Assembly (NCBI RefSeq): GCF_001650725.1
Contig: NZ_LXVX01000011.1
Span: forward strand, 248,001-312,000
DNA: 64,000 nt
Origin: Sphingobium sp. TCM1
Lineage (GTDB): Bacteria > Pseudomonadota > Alphaproteobacteria > Sphingomonadales > Sphingomonadaceae
Direction of reading: 5' to 3'
Positions within the stretch are counted from its first letter, which is position 1. Each line of letters opens with the position of its first letter. Both the position numbers and the translations under genes were made by a program. The notes below the pieces were generated by a model. That model worked only from the letters and a program-made list of their open reading frames with translations. It was not told the origin of the DNA and made no database searches. Below are positions 11,111-19,224 of this stretch, in pieces.

Positions 11111-12301
11111 TCAATGCCCGCGGGCCGTCTGCGGCGCAAAGCGCGCGACGATGGCGGTCAGGAATGCGAGCAGCAGGAAAGAGGTCGCAAGGCTGGCCCA
11201 CTCCGCCAGGAAGCCGATCGCGGCCGGCCCTGTCAGCACCCCGGCGAAACCTATCGATCCAGCGGCGGTCAGCGCGAGATTCTGCGGCATGATCGTCTGC
11301 CGCCCGACGGCGCTGTAGAGCAACGGAACCACGTTCGCCAGACCGGCGCCTACCAGCGCGAAGCCGCCCACCGCAAGGGTCCAGTGCAGCGGCACGGTGG
11401 CGAGGATGAAGCCCGCCGCCGCGATCAACGGGCCGGACAGGAGCATATGGCGGTCGCCGAAGCGGCGGACGAGGCGATCGCCCATCAAGCGTCCGCCAGT
11501 CATCGTGATCGCAAAGGCGACATAGCCAAGGCCCGCCCGCGCCGCGTCCAGCCCGAAATGGTCGGACAGCAGGAGGGCGCTCCAGTCGAGCACCGAACCC
11601 TCCGCCATGAAGGTGATGAAACAGAGCAGGCCGATGACCAGGACAACGCCCCTCGGTCGGGCATAGGCCGGACCCTTGCCGCTTCGCTGGTCGGTGATGC
11701 GCGGCGTGGAGATCAGGACGCCCAGCAGGATGAGGGAGGCGACCACAACGATCGACAGATGGGGGGCGACGCCAGTTCCCATGAGCAGGCTCATCGTCCC
11801 GGCGCCGAAGATGCAGCCGACACTGTAGAAGCCATGGAAACCCGACATCAGTCGGCGGTCCAGCGCACGCTCGGTATAGATGGCGTGGAGGTTGCGAGCG
11901 CAGCTGATGAGGCCCAGCGCCACGCCCAGGGCAAACAAGGTCACGGACAGCATGAGGGCGGTCCGCACGATCGCCAGCATCGGGAGAATGGCTGCGATTG
12001 CACAGCCGGCGGTGGCGAACAACCGTCGGCAGCCGGTCTTGCCCACCAGCCAGCCCGCGAACGGCATGGTCGCCATCGATCCGGCGCCGAGGGCGAGCAG
12101 CGCCAGCCCCAGCCGTCCGGCATCCAGGCCGATCCGTTCCTGGACATGGGGGATTAGGGGCGCCCAGGAGGATATGGCATAGCCGGGAACCACGAATGCC
12201 AGGCGGGTCGATGTCAGGAGGCCGGGGCGCAATCTCGTTCTTCCAGCGGAATGAAACGCGCCGGTGCTGGCTTGCTGGCCATTGCCGATGCACATTGCCA
12301 T
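11111..12301 (-). CDS. MFS permease, YbjJ-like
   Basis: About 396 residues with roughly 12 hydrophobic segments. The first (AFVVPGYAISSWAPLIPHVQ) followed by GLDAGRLGLALLALGAGSM and FAGWLVGKTGCRRLF is the N-terminal pattern of major facilitator proteins related to E. coli YbjJ. The gene converges on hutU with a 34-base gap, so it is not part of that operon. The start is uncertain: the ATG at 12301 gives ~30 polar residues before the first membrane segment and no good ribosome site was seen. The substrate is unknown. Confidence 0.75.
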   Translation of the reverse strand: MAMCIGNGQQASTGAFHSAGRTRLRPGLLTSTRLAFVVPGYAISSWAPLIPHVQERIGLDAGRLGLALLALGAGSMATMPFAGWLVGKTGCRRLFATAGCAIAAILPMLAIVRTALMLSVTLFALGVALGLISCARNLHAIYTERALDRRLMSGFHGFYSVGCIFGAGTMSLLMGTGVAPHLSIVVVASLILLGVLISTPRITDQRSGKGPAYARPRGVVLVIGLLCFITFMAEGSVLDWSALLLSDHFGLDAARAGLGYVAFAITMTGGRLMGDRLVRRFGDRHMLLSGPLIAAAGFILATVPLHWTLAVGGFALVGAGLANVVPLLYSAVGRQTIMPQNLALTAAGSIGFAGVLTGPAAIGFLAEWASLATSFLLLAFLTAIVARFAPQTARGH

Positions 12302-12420
12302 CGGCCATCTGCAAAACTGCTCCGCAGGTCAAGGCCGGGAGACGCCATTACCGCCCGGAACAGTTTGATACTGGCAAAGTGCGTCGCGATCACCGGCGAT
12401 GCGCGAGGCCGTCCCGCCGA

Positions 12421-14043
12421 TCAGCGGCGCGCCTGGAAGAAGGCGCTGCGCTGCGGCTGGCGGAGCTTGACCGGTTCGCCCAGTTCGCGCTCCAGCATCG
12501 CCAGCATCCAGCTGCGGTGGCGGACGATGAAGTCGGCAAAGCCCTCCGGGCTGGCCGGATCGAACGTCGGCACCTGCCAGTCCGTCGCCTGCTCGGCATA
12601 GGCCGGCATCGGTCGATCCGCGCCGTCGTCGGGCAGGTCGACATGGCGGCCGAGATAGCTGTTGCCCTTGAAGCGGATGAACGTCGCCGGCGCGAAACCG
12701 GCCTTGATGAGATAATGGGGGCCATCGCGCCCGGCTTCGCTGCCATAACGGGCCGTGCCCGCGACCTGGAAGCGATTGTCATGGAAGCGCACGTCGCGCG
12801 CCCATCCGTCCCACTGTGTCGCCACCACCATCTGCACGTCCATGTCCGGGCCGACATGGACGACGTTCTTCTCGACCAGCGCCCCGGTCACATTGCCGGC
12901 CAGCTGGACGATGCGGCTGCCGTCGTTGCGGCTGACATTGAAGCGGGCGACAGTGCCGCGATTGCCCAGATTATCCTTGTCGTTGAGCCGGGGCGAACAG
13001 ATGAGCAGGAAGCCGCCGGCATTATCGTGGCTGTAATTGTAGAGGATCGTCGTCCAACGCGAATTGAAATCGGAATCGAAGCCCTGCCCGTCATAACGGG
13101 TTTGCGTACGGGCCGCCTCATTGAGCTGGATCAGGCTGTTGTCGGTACTCCACTGCCAGATGCCCGCCACATAGCCCGGCGCGCGGCTGCCGGCATGGCG
13201 CACGATATTATGTTCGATCAGCGCCCCGTCCGTGCCGCGCGGGACGATGCCGTCGCCGCCGATATCCTCGACATAATTGTCGCGGATGACGACCTTTTCG
13301 CTCGGAAACCAGTTGTGCGCCGTCACCTGGTCGCTGATCCCCGCGATGCCCGAGCGGTCCACCCGCCAGATGATATTGCGTTCGATCGCCAGGTCATGGA
13401 AGCGGGTCGCGATGCGCGGCCCAAGGGCGCGAAAGACGATGCCGCCATTGTCCTTGCGCGCATTGGTGCCGCGCACGTCGTGGATATACATGCCATTGAC
13501 ACGGATGCCACGTGTGACGCCACGATCCTCGGCTGAAATCAGCACGCCGAACCGGGGCGCCGGAGCCGGCGCGTCGTTGGTGATCTCGATCCCGCTGATC
13601 GTCACATATTCGGCGTTGAGGATGGCGACGCCATATGGCGAGACGCCACCGACATCGATACGCGGCATCGGCCCCGGTCCCGTTGCGCCGATGCGGATCG
13701 GCGCGCCTGCGCGGCCGGATCGCGTGATGGTGAGCGGTTCCTTCCACGCCGATCCCGCCGCGAGCAGCAGCTGATCGCCGGGCTTGAGGGGAAAGTCGCG
13801 CACGCGCGCGAGTGAGCGCCAGGGCCGGGCTTCGGACAATCCGTCCGCCCGGTCATCGCCCGTGACCGAGTTGACATGATAGACTTCCGCGCTGGCCACG
13901 CCGGCTGATCCGGCCGCCAGCAGCAGAATCGCCAACCATTTCCAAAGCGCGCCGGACACTCGAGCCACTCGCAAAGCGTTATCGTTGGACAATATCCTGC
14001 GTCCCGACGACTGAATGCAAGATGAAACCGGGTCTGCCGACAT
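12421..14043 (-). CDS. Secreted right-handed parallel beta-helix protein
   Basis: About 540 residues. A hydrophobic stretch WKWLAILLLAAGSAGVASA is a signal peptide, but it lies ~34 residues after the ATG at 14043; start codons nearer to it (TTG or GTG) are possible. The mature part has the N-terminal motif HVNSVTGDDRADGLSEARPW of secreted beta-helix enzymes and then repeated short strand patterns (VTISGIEITNDA, LIEHNIVRHAG, FHDNRF). Such folds occur in polysaccharide lyases (PL6, PL9) and mannuronan epimerases. No catalytic set could be assigned, so substrate and activity are open. It stands alone, divergent from the nickel transporter gene. Confidence 0.7.
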   Translation of the reverse strand: MSADPVSSCIQSSGRRILSNDNALRVARVSGALWKWLAILLLAAGSAGVASAEVYHVNSVTGDDRADGLSEARPWRSLARVRDFPLKPGDQLLLAAGSAWKEPLTITRSGRAGAPIRIGATGPGPMPRIDVGGVSPYGVAILNAEYVTISGIEITNDAPAPAPRFGVLISAEDRGVTRGIRVNGMYIHDVRGTNARKDNGGIVFRALGPRIATRFHDLAIERNIIWRVDRSGIAGISDQVTAHNWFPSEKVVIRDNYVEDIGGDGIVPRGTDGALIEHNIVRHAGSRAPGYVAGIWQWSTDNSLIQLNEAARTQTRYDGQGFDSDFNSRWTTILYNYSHDNAGGFLLICSPRLNDKDNLGNRGTVARFNVSRNDGSRIVQLAGNVTGALVEKNVVHVGPDMDVQMVVATQWDGWARDVRFHDNRFQVAGTARYGSEAGRDGPHYLIKAGFAPATFIRFKGNSYLGRHVDLPDDGADRPMPAYAEQATDWQVPTFDPASPEGFADFIVRHRSWMLAMLERELGEPVKLRQPQRSAFFQARR

Positions 14044-14109
14044 GCGGTCATATGCGGGGTTGGGCGGCGATATACGTCATATGCCCCATCCTCCGGCACA
14101 TCGCCCAGC

Positions 14110-14137
14110 GTATGAATATTTGGATCATTATTCATAC
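14110..14137. promoter_or_regulatory. NikR operator (GTATGA-N16-TCATAC)
   Basis: The half-sites GTATGA (14110-14115) and TCATAC (14132-14137) are separated by exactly 16 bases, the same arrangement and sequence as the E. coli NikR operator of the nik operon. It lies 33 bases upstream of the ATG of the Ni/Co permease, and a nikR homologue sits just beyond that gene. Extended symmetry GTATGAATA / TATTCATAC is also present. Confidence 0.9.
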
Positions 14138-14170
14138 GAGGTGGCAAGTGTACGGGAATGGCGGTCGGAT

Positions 14171-14995
14171 ATGACGGAAACGGCGATCCTGACCCTGCCC
14201 GCGCTCGCCCTGACGGCCCTTGCGCTCGGTGCGCGCCATGCGCTGGACGCGGATCATCTGTCGGTCATTGACGCGGTGGCGCGCCGGGACGCACTGACTC
14301 GGCCCTGGTCCGCGCGCCTTGCGGGCCTGTCCTTCTCGGTCGGCCATGTGCTGGTGGTCGCCGCCGCGGCCTGTCTCGCCAGCCTGTTCCTCGATTCCGG
14401 TGATGCGCCGCCTGCCTGGCTTGCAACCTCCGGCATCACCATCTCCGCTTCGGCGCTGATGCTGCTGGGCCTCGTCAACCTCCACGCGGCCTGGCGGCCA
14501 CCATATCATGGGGCGACCGCCGTTACAGGCTGGAAGAGCCGCTGGGTCCGTCCCGCCGATCGTCATGGTTTGATCCTGCTGACCGGCGCGCTGTTCGCCA
14601 TCTCGTTCGACACCATCGCCGTTGCGCTGGGCCTTGGTCTCTCAGGCAAGCTGCTGGGCGGATGGCCCTTTGCGCTGCTTGCCTGTCTCGCCTTCGGGAT
14701 CGGCATGATACTGGTGGGCACCGCCAATGGCGCGCTGACGGTTCATCTGCTCCGGTCGGCCAGTCATCGGGCCGCCATCATGGCTCGGGCGATGACGGCC
14801 GTGATCGGCTTCATCAATCTTGCCCTCGGCCTGCTCGCCGTCGCCGCATTGCTGCTGCCGCGACTGGATGCCTGGCGCGAAAATCATGGCCTGACGACCA
14901 GTGGCGCGGTCATCGGCCTGTGTCTGGCCGTATTTGCGGGCGCGGCGTTGCTCTGCCGGTCGCGCCCGGTCCGGTCATTTGCCGCGCGGGGATAG
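14171..14995 (+). CDS. NiCoT-family nickel/cobalt permease
   Basis: 274 residues, polytopic. The signature H-x4-D-H of NiCoT proteins is present as RHALDADHLSVID, followed by FSVGHVLVVAAA and a second conserved segment ISFDTIAVALGLGL. These transporters take up Ni2+ or Co2+ across the inner membrane. The ATG at 14171 is chosen because it lies just after the NikR operator; GTG at 14141 is a possible alternative. The gene ends by overlapping the convergent nikR by 21 bases. Regulation: predicted metal-dependent repression from the NikR box. Confidence 0.9.
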   Translation: MTETAILTLPALALTALALGARHALDADHLSVIDAVARRDALTRPWSARLAGLSFSVGHVLVVAAAACLASLFLDSGDAPPAWLATSGITISASALMLLGLVNLHAAWRPPYHGATAVTGWKSRWVRPADRHGLILLTGALFAISFDTIAVALGLGLSGKLLGGWPFALLACLAFGIGMILVGTANGALTVHLLRSASHRAAIMARAMTAVIGFINLALGLLAVAALLLPRLDAWRENHGLTTSGAVIGLCLAVFAGAALLCRSRPVRSFAARG

Positions 14996-15448
14996 ATGGG
15001 CATGGCCATGATGGTCGTGCGATCCGGGCTGGTCATGATGATCGTCCGTTTCCACGTCCAGCAGGTTGATGGTGCCGAACCGCACCCCGCGTTCGGCCCG
15101 GATGCGATCGGCGAAGTCCCGGACCGCGTCCGTCGGTCCCTTCAGCATCACGCTTTCCAGGCTATGATCATGGTCCAGCCGCACCAGCATGGTTGCGGCG
15201 ACCAGATCATGATGGGCATGTTGCAGATCGGCCAGCCGCTGTGGCAGCGACCGCACCCGACGGTCGAACACATAGGAAAGGTTGGCGACGCAGTGCGCGC
15301 TCTGGCTGTTTTCCTGCCGCCAGCGCTCGATCGCGTCGCGCAGCATGTCGCGCATCGCCTCCGACCGGCTCTGATAGGCACGCTCGCCGATCATGCGGTC
15401 CAGCGCCTCCGCCAGATGATCGTCGATCGAGATGGTAATGCGTTGCAT
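14975..15448 (-). CDS. nikR: NikR-family regulator with altered metal site
   Basis: 157 residues. Residues 1-45 are a ribbon-helix-helix DNA-binding domain (MQRITISIDDHLAEALDRMI) and the rest an ACT-like metal domain (LSYVFD, HDLVAATMLVRLDHDHSLES). Aligned without gaps to E. coli NikR as I recall it, His76 is kept but the other nickel ligands His87, His89 and Cys95 become Leu, Arg and Ser. The protein has a long His-rich tail (DDHHDQPGSHDHHGHAHLS) not found in the E. coli protein. The start at 15448 matches the family; an in-frame ATG at 15478 adds ten residues. The 3' end overlaps the permease gene on the opposite strand. Confidence 0.88.
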   Translation of the reverse strand: MQRITISIDDHLAEALDRMIGERAYQSRSEAMRDMLRDAIERWRQENSQSAHCVANLSYVFDRRVRSLPQRLADLQHAHHDLVAATMLVRLDHDHSLESVMLKGPTDAVRDFADRIRAERGVRFGTINLLDVETDDHHDQPGSHDHHGHAHLSPRGK

Positions 15449-15554
15449 GGTGCCGGTGCCTTTGGGAAGGATGTCCATCCTGTCTGGCGAGGCGGCGCCC
15501 CGCCGTCAAACCGGCAGGCACGGGCGCGATGCTATAGGGCAAATATTACCCGGG

Positions 15555-16181
15555 TCAGCCGGGATTGTCCTGCGCCACCCCGGCGTGGAAGGCGATGCGC
15601 AGGGCTTCAGCGAGGCTCTTCACCTCCAGCTTCTGCATCAGGTTGGCGCGATGGATTTCGACGGTGCGGGGGCTGATGCCCAGATCATAGGCGATGGTCT
15701 TGTTCGGTAGACCCTCCACCAGCCCGTTCAGCACGTCGCGTTCCCGGTCGGTCAGGATGTTGAGCCGCGCCTGCGCCTCCTGCGCCTGGGCACTCGCGCC
15801 GCGTGCCGCGACCGATTGCTTGCGCGCAGCCTCGATGCAGGCGAGCAAGGCAGCCTTCTCGAAAGGCTTTTCGATGAAGTCGCTGGCGCCGGCCTTCATC
15901 GCCGCCACTGCCATGTCGACGTCGCCATGGCCGGTCATGATGACCACGGGCAGCATCACGCCGCGTGCACGCAGTTCACGCTGGACATCCAGTCCATCCA
16001 TGTCGGGCATCCGCACGTCCAGCAGCACGCAGCCCGGTTCCAGTCCGCCCGCCGCCTTCAGGAAGGGCAGGCCGCCCTCGAACAGGGTCACGGAAAAGCC
16101 GCTGGTCCGCAGCAGGAAGGACAGCGACCGGCGGATCGCCTCGTCATCGTCGACGACATAGATGGGATAGGCTTCGCTCAT
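15555..16181 (-). CDS. fixJ: FixJ-type response regulator
   Basis: 208 residues. An N-terminal receiver (IYVVDDDEAIRRSLSFLL, phosphoacceptor Asp55 in LLDVRMPDMDG, KPF near residue 104) is joined to a LuxR-type helix-turn-helix (LTDRERDVLNGLVEGLPNK, SPRTVEIHRANLMQKL). In the family, phosphorylated FixJ activates fixK and other microaerobic genes. The start overlaps the fixL stop by 4 bases (ATGA), so the two are co-translated. No fixK gene lies in the window, but FixK/FNR-type sites do (see near 18670 and 29395). Confidence 0.92.
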   Translation of the reverse strand: MSEAYPIYVVDDDEAIRRSLSFLLRTSGFSVTLFEGGLPFLKAAGGLEPGCVLLDVRMPDMDGLDVQRELRARGVMLPVVIMTGHGDVDMAVAAMKAGASDFIEKPFEKAALLACIEAARKQSVAARGASAQAQEAQARLNILTDRERDVLNGLVEGLPNKTIAYDLGISPRTVEIHRANLMQKLEVKSLAEALRIAFHAGVAQDNPG

Positions 16182-17326
16182 TCTTCGTCCGCGCGGTCCA
16201 GGGTGAAATGAAAGGCAGCACCACCCCATTGGGAGGGCGTCGCCCAGATGCGGCCGCCATGGCCTTCGACGATGGTCTGGCTGATCGACAGGCCAACGCC
16301 CATCCCGGTCGCCTTGCTGGTCGTGAACGGGGTAAAGAGCGTGTGCGACATGTCGGGATCAAGGCCGGGGCCGGAGTCCGCCACGATCACCTCCACCCGG
16401 TCATCCTCGGCCGGGACGGCGGTCAGGCGCAGGATGCGGACCGGGCTGTGCTGCATCGCCTCGACCGCGTTGCGCACCAGGTTGATGATGACCTGCTGCA
16501 ATTGCACCCGGTTGACCAGCACCTTATCGATGCGCCTGTCGACGCTGACGTCCATGTCGATGCCGCGACTGTCCGCGCCGATGAAGGCGAGCGCGGCCCC
16601 CTCCGCCAGCAATGTGCGGAGGGGTTCGGGCTGGCGGACGGTTTCGCCGCGCCTGATGAACTCGCGCAGCGACCGGATGATCTCGCCCGCGCGCAGCGCC
16701 TGGCCGGCGCTCTCCGTCATCGCCTCGCCCAGCATCTCGCGATCGACCTCGCCTGGCGCGGCCAGCAGGTCGCGACCCGCCTCCATATAGTTGGCGATGG
16801 CGGTCAGCGGCTGGTTCAGTTCATGCGCCAGCGCCGACGCCAGCGTTCCCATCGCCGTCACCCGGCTGGCATGGGCCAGTTCGGCCTGAAGGTCCGCGAC
16901 CCGCCTTTCGGCCTGCTGCCGCTCGGTCAGGTCGCGGATGAAACCCGTGAACAGCCTTTGTCCCTGGTCCTGCACTTCGCCCACCGACAATTCGATCGGA
17001 AAGGTCGATCCGTCCCGCCGCCGCGCGGCCGTCAGCCGACCGATGCCGATGATCTTCTTTTCGCCGGTGCCCAGATAATGGCTGATATAGCCGTCGTGCC
17101 GCTCCCGGTCGGGGGAGGGCATCAGCATGGAGATATTTTCGCCCAGCACATCGCTTTCGGCATATTGGAACATGCGCTGCGCCGCCGCGCTGAACGACAC
17201 GATCCGCCCGCGCATGTCGATGACGATCAGGGCGTCGGGCACCGTCGCCAGAATCGATCCCAGCAGCGCCTGTTCCAGGCTATGCGCGTCGGTCAGCGCC
17301 TCTGTGTCGTCATCCGCTACCGCCAT
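16178..17326 (-). CDS. fixL: FixL-type haem PAS oxygen-sensor histidine kinase
   Basis: 382 residues, soluble: no membrane segments. Residues ~20-130 form a PAS domain with the FixL haem pocket: the proximal histidine is His77 in RHDGYISHYLGTGEK, and Arg97 in IIGIGR sits 20 residues later, the spacing of the distal arginine in rhizobial FixL. Then come HisKA (phosphorylated His168 in LAHELNQP) and a HATPase domain (NLVRNAVEAM, DSGPGLDPD, GMGVGLSISQTIVEGHGG). Oxygen binding is expected to switch kinase activity off. It is upstream of and overlaps fixJ. Confidence 0.93.
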   Translation of the reverse strand: MAVADDDTEALTDAHSLEQALLGSILATVPDALIVIDMRGRIVSFSAAAQRMFQYAESDVLGENISMLMPSPDRERHDGYISHYLGTGEKKIIGIGRLTAARRRDGSTFPIELSVGEVQDQGQRLFTGFIRDLTERQQAERRVADLQAELAHASRVTAMGTLASALAHELNQPLTAIANYMEAGRDLLAAPGEVDREMLGEAMTESAGQALRAGEIIRSLREFIRRGETVRQPEPLRTLLAEGAALAFIGADSRGIDMDVSVDRRIDKVLVNRVQLQQVIINLVRNAVEAMQHSPVRILRLTAVPAEDDRVEVIVADSGPGLDPDMSHTLFTPFTTSKATGMGVGLSISQTIVEGHGGRIWATPSQWGGAAFHFTLDRADEE

Positions 17327-17506
17327 GGGCCGACCATGCCGTTCTTTCCCGGCGCCAGCAAGAGCGTCCCCCCGAGGGGGCAGGCGTGGGGGGTGGAAGG
17401 GATGTTCGTCGGGATCATTCGGATCCGGTTAGGCGTGCCACCGTCAAGGGACCATCCGGGATAGTCCTTATAGCGTTCGCGGCCCGCGCGTCCGATGTAA
17501 CGAACC

Positions 17507-17869
17507 ATGACGTGGACCACGATACGCCTTGAACTTGCACGCACACCGGGCTTTCCCAATGGTTCTGCGGCGCGCAGCTATGTGATGCGGCTGCCGCTCG
17601 GTGTGGATGGCCTGATCGACGAGGGCGAATTTCGTCACCATCCCGAATATGCGACGGTGCGCCGGTTCTGGCCCAATGAGCCGGATCGTCATGGCTATCT
17701 GCTGCGGACCGCCGATGGCTGGGCGCTGTCTTATGCGCCGGGGAGCGAGGACGACGAAAATCTTTTTCGCCTGGATGCACACGCCATCCAGTCCGGCAGT
17801 TATCTGACCCTGACAGAACCCGATGGCGAGCGTTTGCCCTTCGTGGTCAAGGCGCTCGCAGCGGCCTGA
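17507..17869 (+). CDS. Conserved-looking small protein of unknown function, divergent from fixL
   Basis: 120 residues starting MTWTTIRLELARTPGFPNG. It has no signal peptide or membrane segment and is rich in acidic and aromatic residues (GVDGLIDEGEFRHHPEYATV, GWALSYAPGSEDDENLF). I do not recognise a family. Support for it being real: normal codon use for the window, good start position 181 bases from the divergent fixL start, and a strong terminator 30 bases after its stop. Its place between fixL and ompW suggests a link with oxygen-limited growth, but nothing in the sequence proves it. Confidence 0.7.
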   Translation: MTWTTIRLELARTPGFPNGSAARSYVMRLPLGVDGLIDEGEFRHHPEYATVRRFWPNEPDRHGYLLRTADGWALSYAPGSEDDENLFRLDAHAIQSGSYLTLTEPDGERLPFVVKALAAA

Positions 17870-17898
17870 ACTCCCTTTCTTCGTTTCCGAGAACCGGA

Positions 17899-17930
17899 AG
17901 GCGGGGGCATCTGTCGAGATGCCCCCGCCT
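17899..17930. terminator. Bidirectional hairpin terminator
   Basis: AGGCGGGGGCATCT, loop GTCG, AGATGCCCCCGCCT: a perfect 14-bp stem with a tetraloop in the 67-base gap between two converging genes (17507-17869 and ompW). It can serve both strands. Confidence 0.88.
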
Positions 17931-17936
17931 CCTGGC

Positions 17937-18599
17937 TCACAGGCGGAAGCCGATACCGACGCCGAAGACAAGCGGGTCCAGATCGACGCGCACCTTCTGT
18001 ACGCCGGCCGCCGTGGTGGACAGACGGGCGGTGGTGTCGATGTCGATATATTTGACGTCCAGGTTCAGGAACATACTGTCGTTGAGGTCGATGTCGACGC
18101 CTGCCTGAGCCGCCCAGCCGAAGCTGTCGGACATGTGCACCCTGGTGTCGCCTACTGCGCCCTCCAGCGCGCTCGACGGCTTTTCATTGTAGAAGACGGT
18201 ATAGTTGACGCCTGCGCCGACATAGGGGCGAATCTTCCCCTCCGGCATGAAATGATATTGTGCCGTCAGCGTCGGCGGCAGCACCCACGTCGATGCCAGC
18301 TTGCCCAGCGATCCCGTCGTGCCGGTCCGGCCGCTCGCCGAATGTTTGGTGGTTGCGGCGATCAGTTCGAAACCAATATGGTCGGTGGCCATATAGGTGA
18401 AGTCGATTTCCGGCATCACGGAATTGTCGATGCTGACCTTCTCGCCGGGGAAGGCGGGCAGCACGCTGCCGCTCTTCTCGTTGGGCGCGACGAGGATGCC
18501 GCGCAGGCGAACAAGCACATCGCCCTGCCTGGCCTGGGCGGGCGAGGCCAGCGCGGCCGTTATCGCGGTGGCGCTCAGTAACAGGCCTTTGATATACAT
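17937..18599 (-). CDS. ompW: OmpW-family outer-membrane protein
   Basis: 220 residues with signal peptide LLLSATAITAALASPAQA and an eight-strand barrel: PEIDFTYMATDHIGFELIAA, PPTLTAQYHFMPEGKIRPYVGAGVNYT, terminal VGIGFRL. OmpW proteins form narrow hydrophobic channels in the outer membrane. The start at 18599 has an excellent Shine-Dalgarno (AAGGAGA, 8 bases upstream). Two FixK/FNR-like sites 62-97 bases upstream suggest induction under low oxygen, consistent with ompW control by FNR-class regulators in other proteobacteria and with the adjacent fixLJ. Confidence 0.9.
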   Translation of the reverse strand: MYIKGLLLSATAITAALASPAQARQGDVLVRLRGILVAPNEKSGSVLPAFPGEKVSIDNSVMPEIDFTYMATDHIGFELIAATTKHSASGRTGTTGSLGKLASTWVLPPTLTAQYHFMPEGKIRPYVGAGVNYTVFYNEKPSSALEGAVGDTRVHMSDSFGWAAQAGVDIDLNDSMFLNLDVKYIDIDTTARLSTTAAGVQKVRVDLDPLVFGVGIGFRL

Positions 18600-18660
18600 G
18601 ATGGAGTCTCCTTCCCTTTCGTTGGCGACCCCGCTTTGCGCGTCCGTCCGATGGATGGCA

Positions 18661-18674
18661 TTGATCCCGCGCAA
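18661..18674. promoter_or_regulatory. FixK/FNR-like box 1 upstream of ompW
   Basis: TTGATCCCGCGCAA fits the relaxed FixK-type pattern TTG(A/C)-N6-(T/G)CAA and matches 8 of 10 defined positions of the FNR consensus TTGAT-N4-ATCAA. It is 62 bases upstream of the ompW start. Confidence 0.5.
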
Positions 18675-18682
18675 GCTGCAAT

Positions 18683-18696
18683 TTGACCTCGCGCAA
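18683..18696. promoter_or_regulatory. FixK/FNR-like box 2 upstream of ompW
   Basis: TTGACCTCGCGCAA, again TTGA-N6-GCAA, begins 22 bases (two helical turns) from the start of box 1. Tandem placement on the same face makes a real CRP/FNR-family control region more likely than chance. Confidence 0.45.
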
Positions 18697-18699
18697 TGC

Positions 18700-19224
18700 A
18701 GCGATGACCAGCGCGTGCGAAGCAATGGCCATGTGGATTTGTCGCTGATCGGCGCATCATGACGGGTCGCATCATCAAATCTGCGTCGCCCAGCCAAAAC
18801 CGATGCCTTGTCAATGATTTCGTACAAACCGTCGCATGGCCAACGACATGATTATTCATCGCCGCAATCCAGCTCTTCCCTCGCCGCATCACAAGGGCAG
18901 GAAGCAAGCCGAAAATTATGAGACACGGACTCCGCCAGGAACGGCAACGCGCTCTTTTTTGCAGCGTTATTACAGTTTTCTGGGAGCTGCCTCTCCCAAT
19001 CGATCGCTCCGGCACCTGCTCTGCATGGCTGTCTATTGATGACTACCCGTAAGGGTTGCGGCGCTGCCCATTTGAACCCGCCGCCCCACTGGCGAGCGGC
19101 GGATGGCTGTGGCACTTCTTCATTGTATTGCGCAAGATCGCCGGACAGCGAGCCGCGCTCGCGTCCTGACGGATCGTCGCGAATGGAACCACGAATCTGA
19201 AATGGCCGGAAGGGACAGAGACAC
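18700..19224. other. Gene-poor interval between ompW and the UbiA gene
   Basis: About 525 bases with no convincing gene, RNA or repeat. Several short frames exist on both strands but none has a family signature, good start site or consistent codon use. The base composition becomes less GC-rich here, marking the left edge of the exopolysaccharide-like island. Confidence 0.5.

Noticed and set aside
11998..13536. Plus-strand 512-residue frame opposite the MFS and beta-helix genes
   Set aside because: It crosses two real minus-strand genes and shows only antisense-type low-complexity sequence.
15449..15478. Earlier ATG for nikR adding MDILPKGTGT
   Set aside because: Known NikR proteins begin with MQR-x-TI-x-x-DD, matching the ATG at 15448.
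18836..19039. 67-residue plus-strand frame between ompW and the UbiA gene
   Set aside because: No ribosome site, no motif, and composition unlike neighbouring genes.
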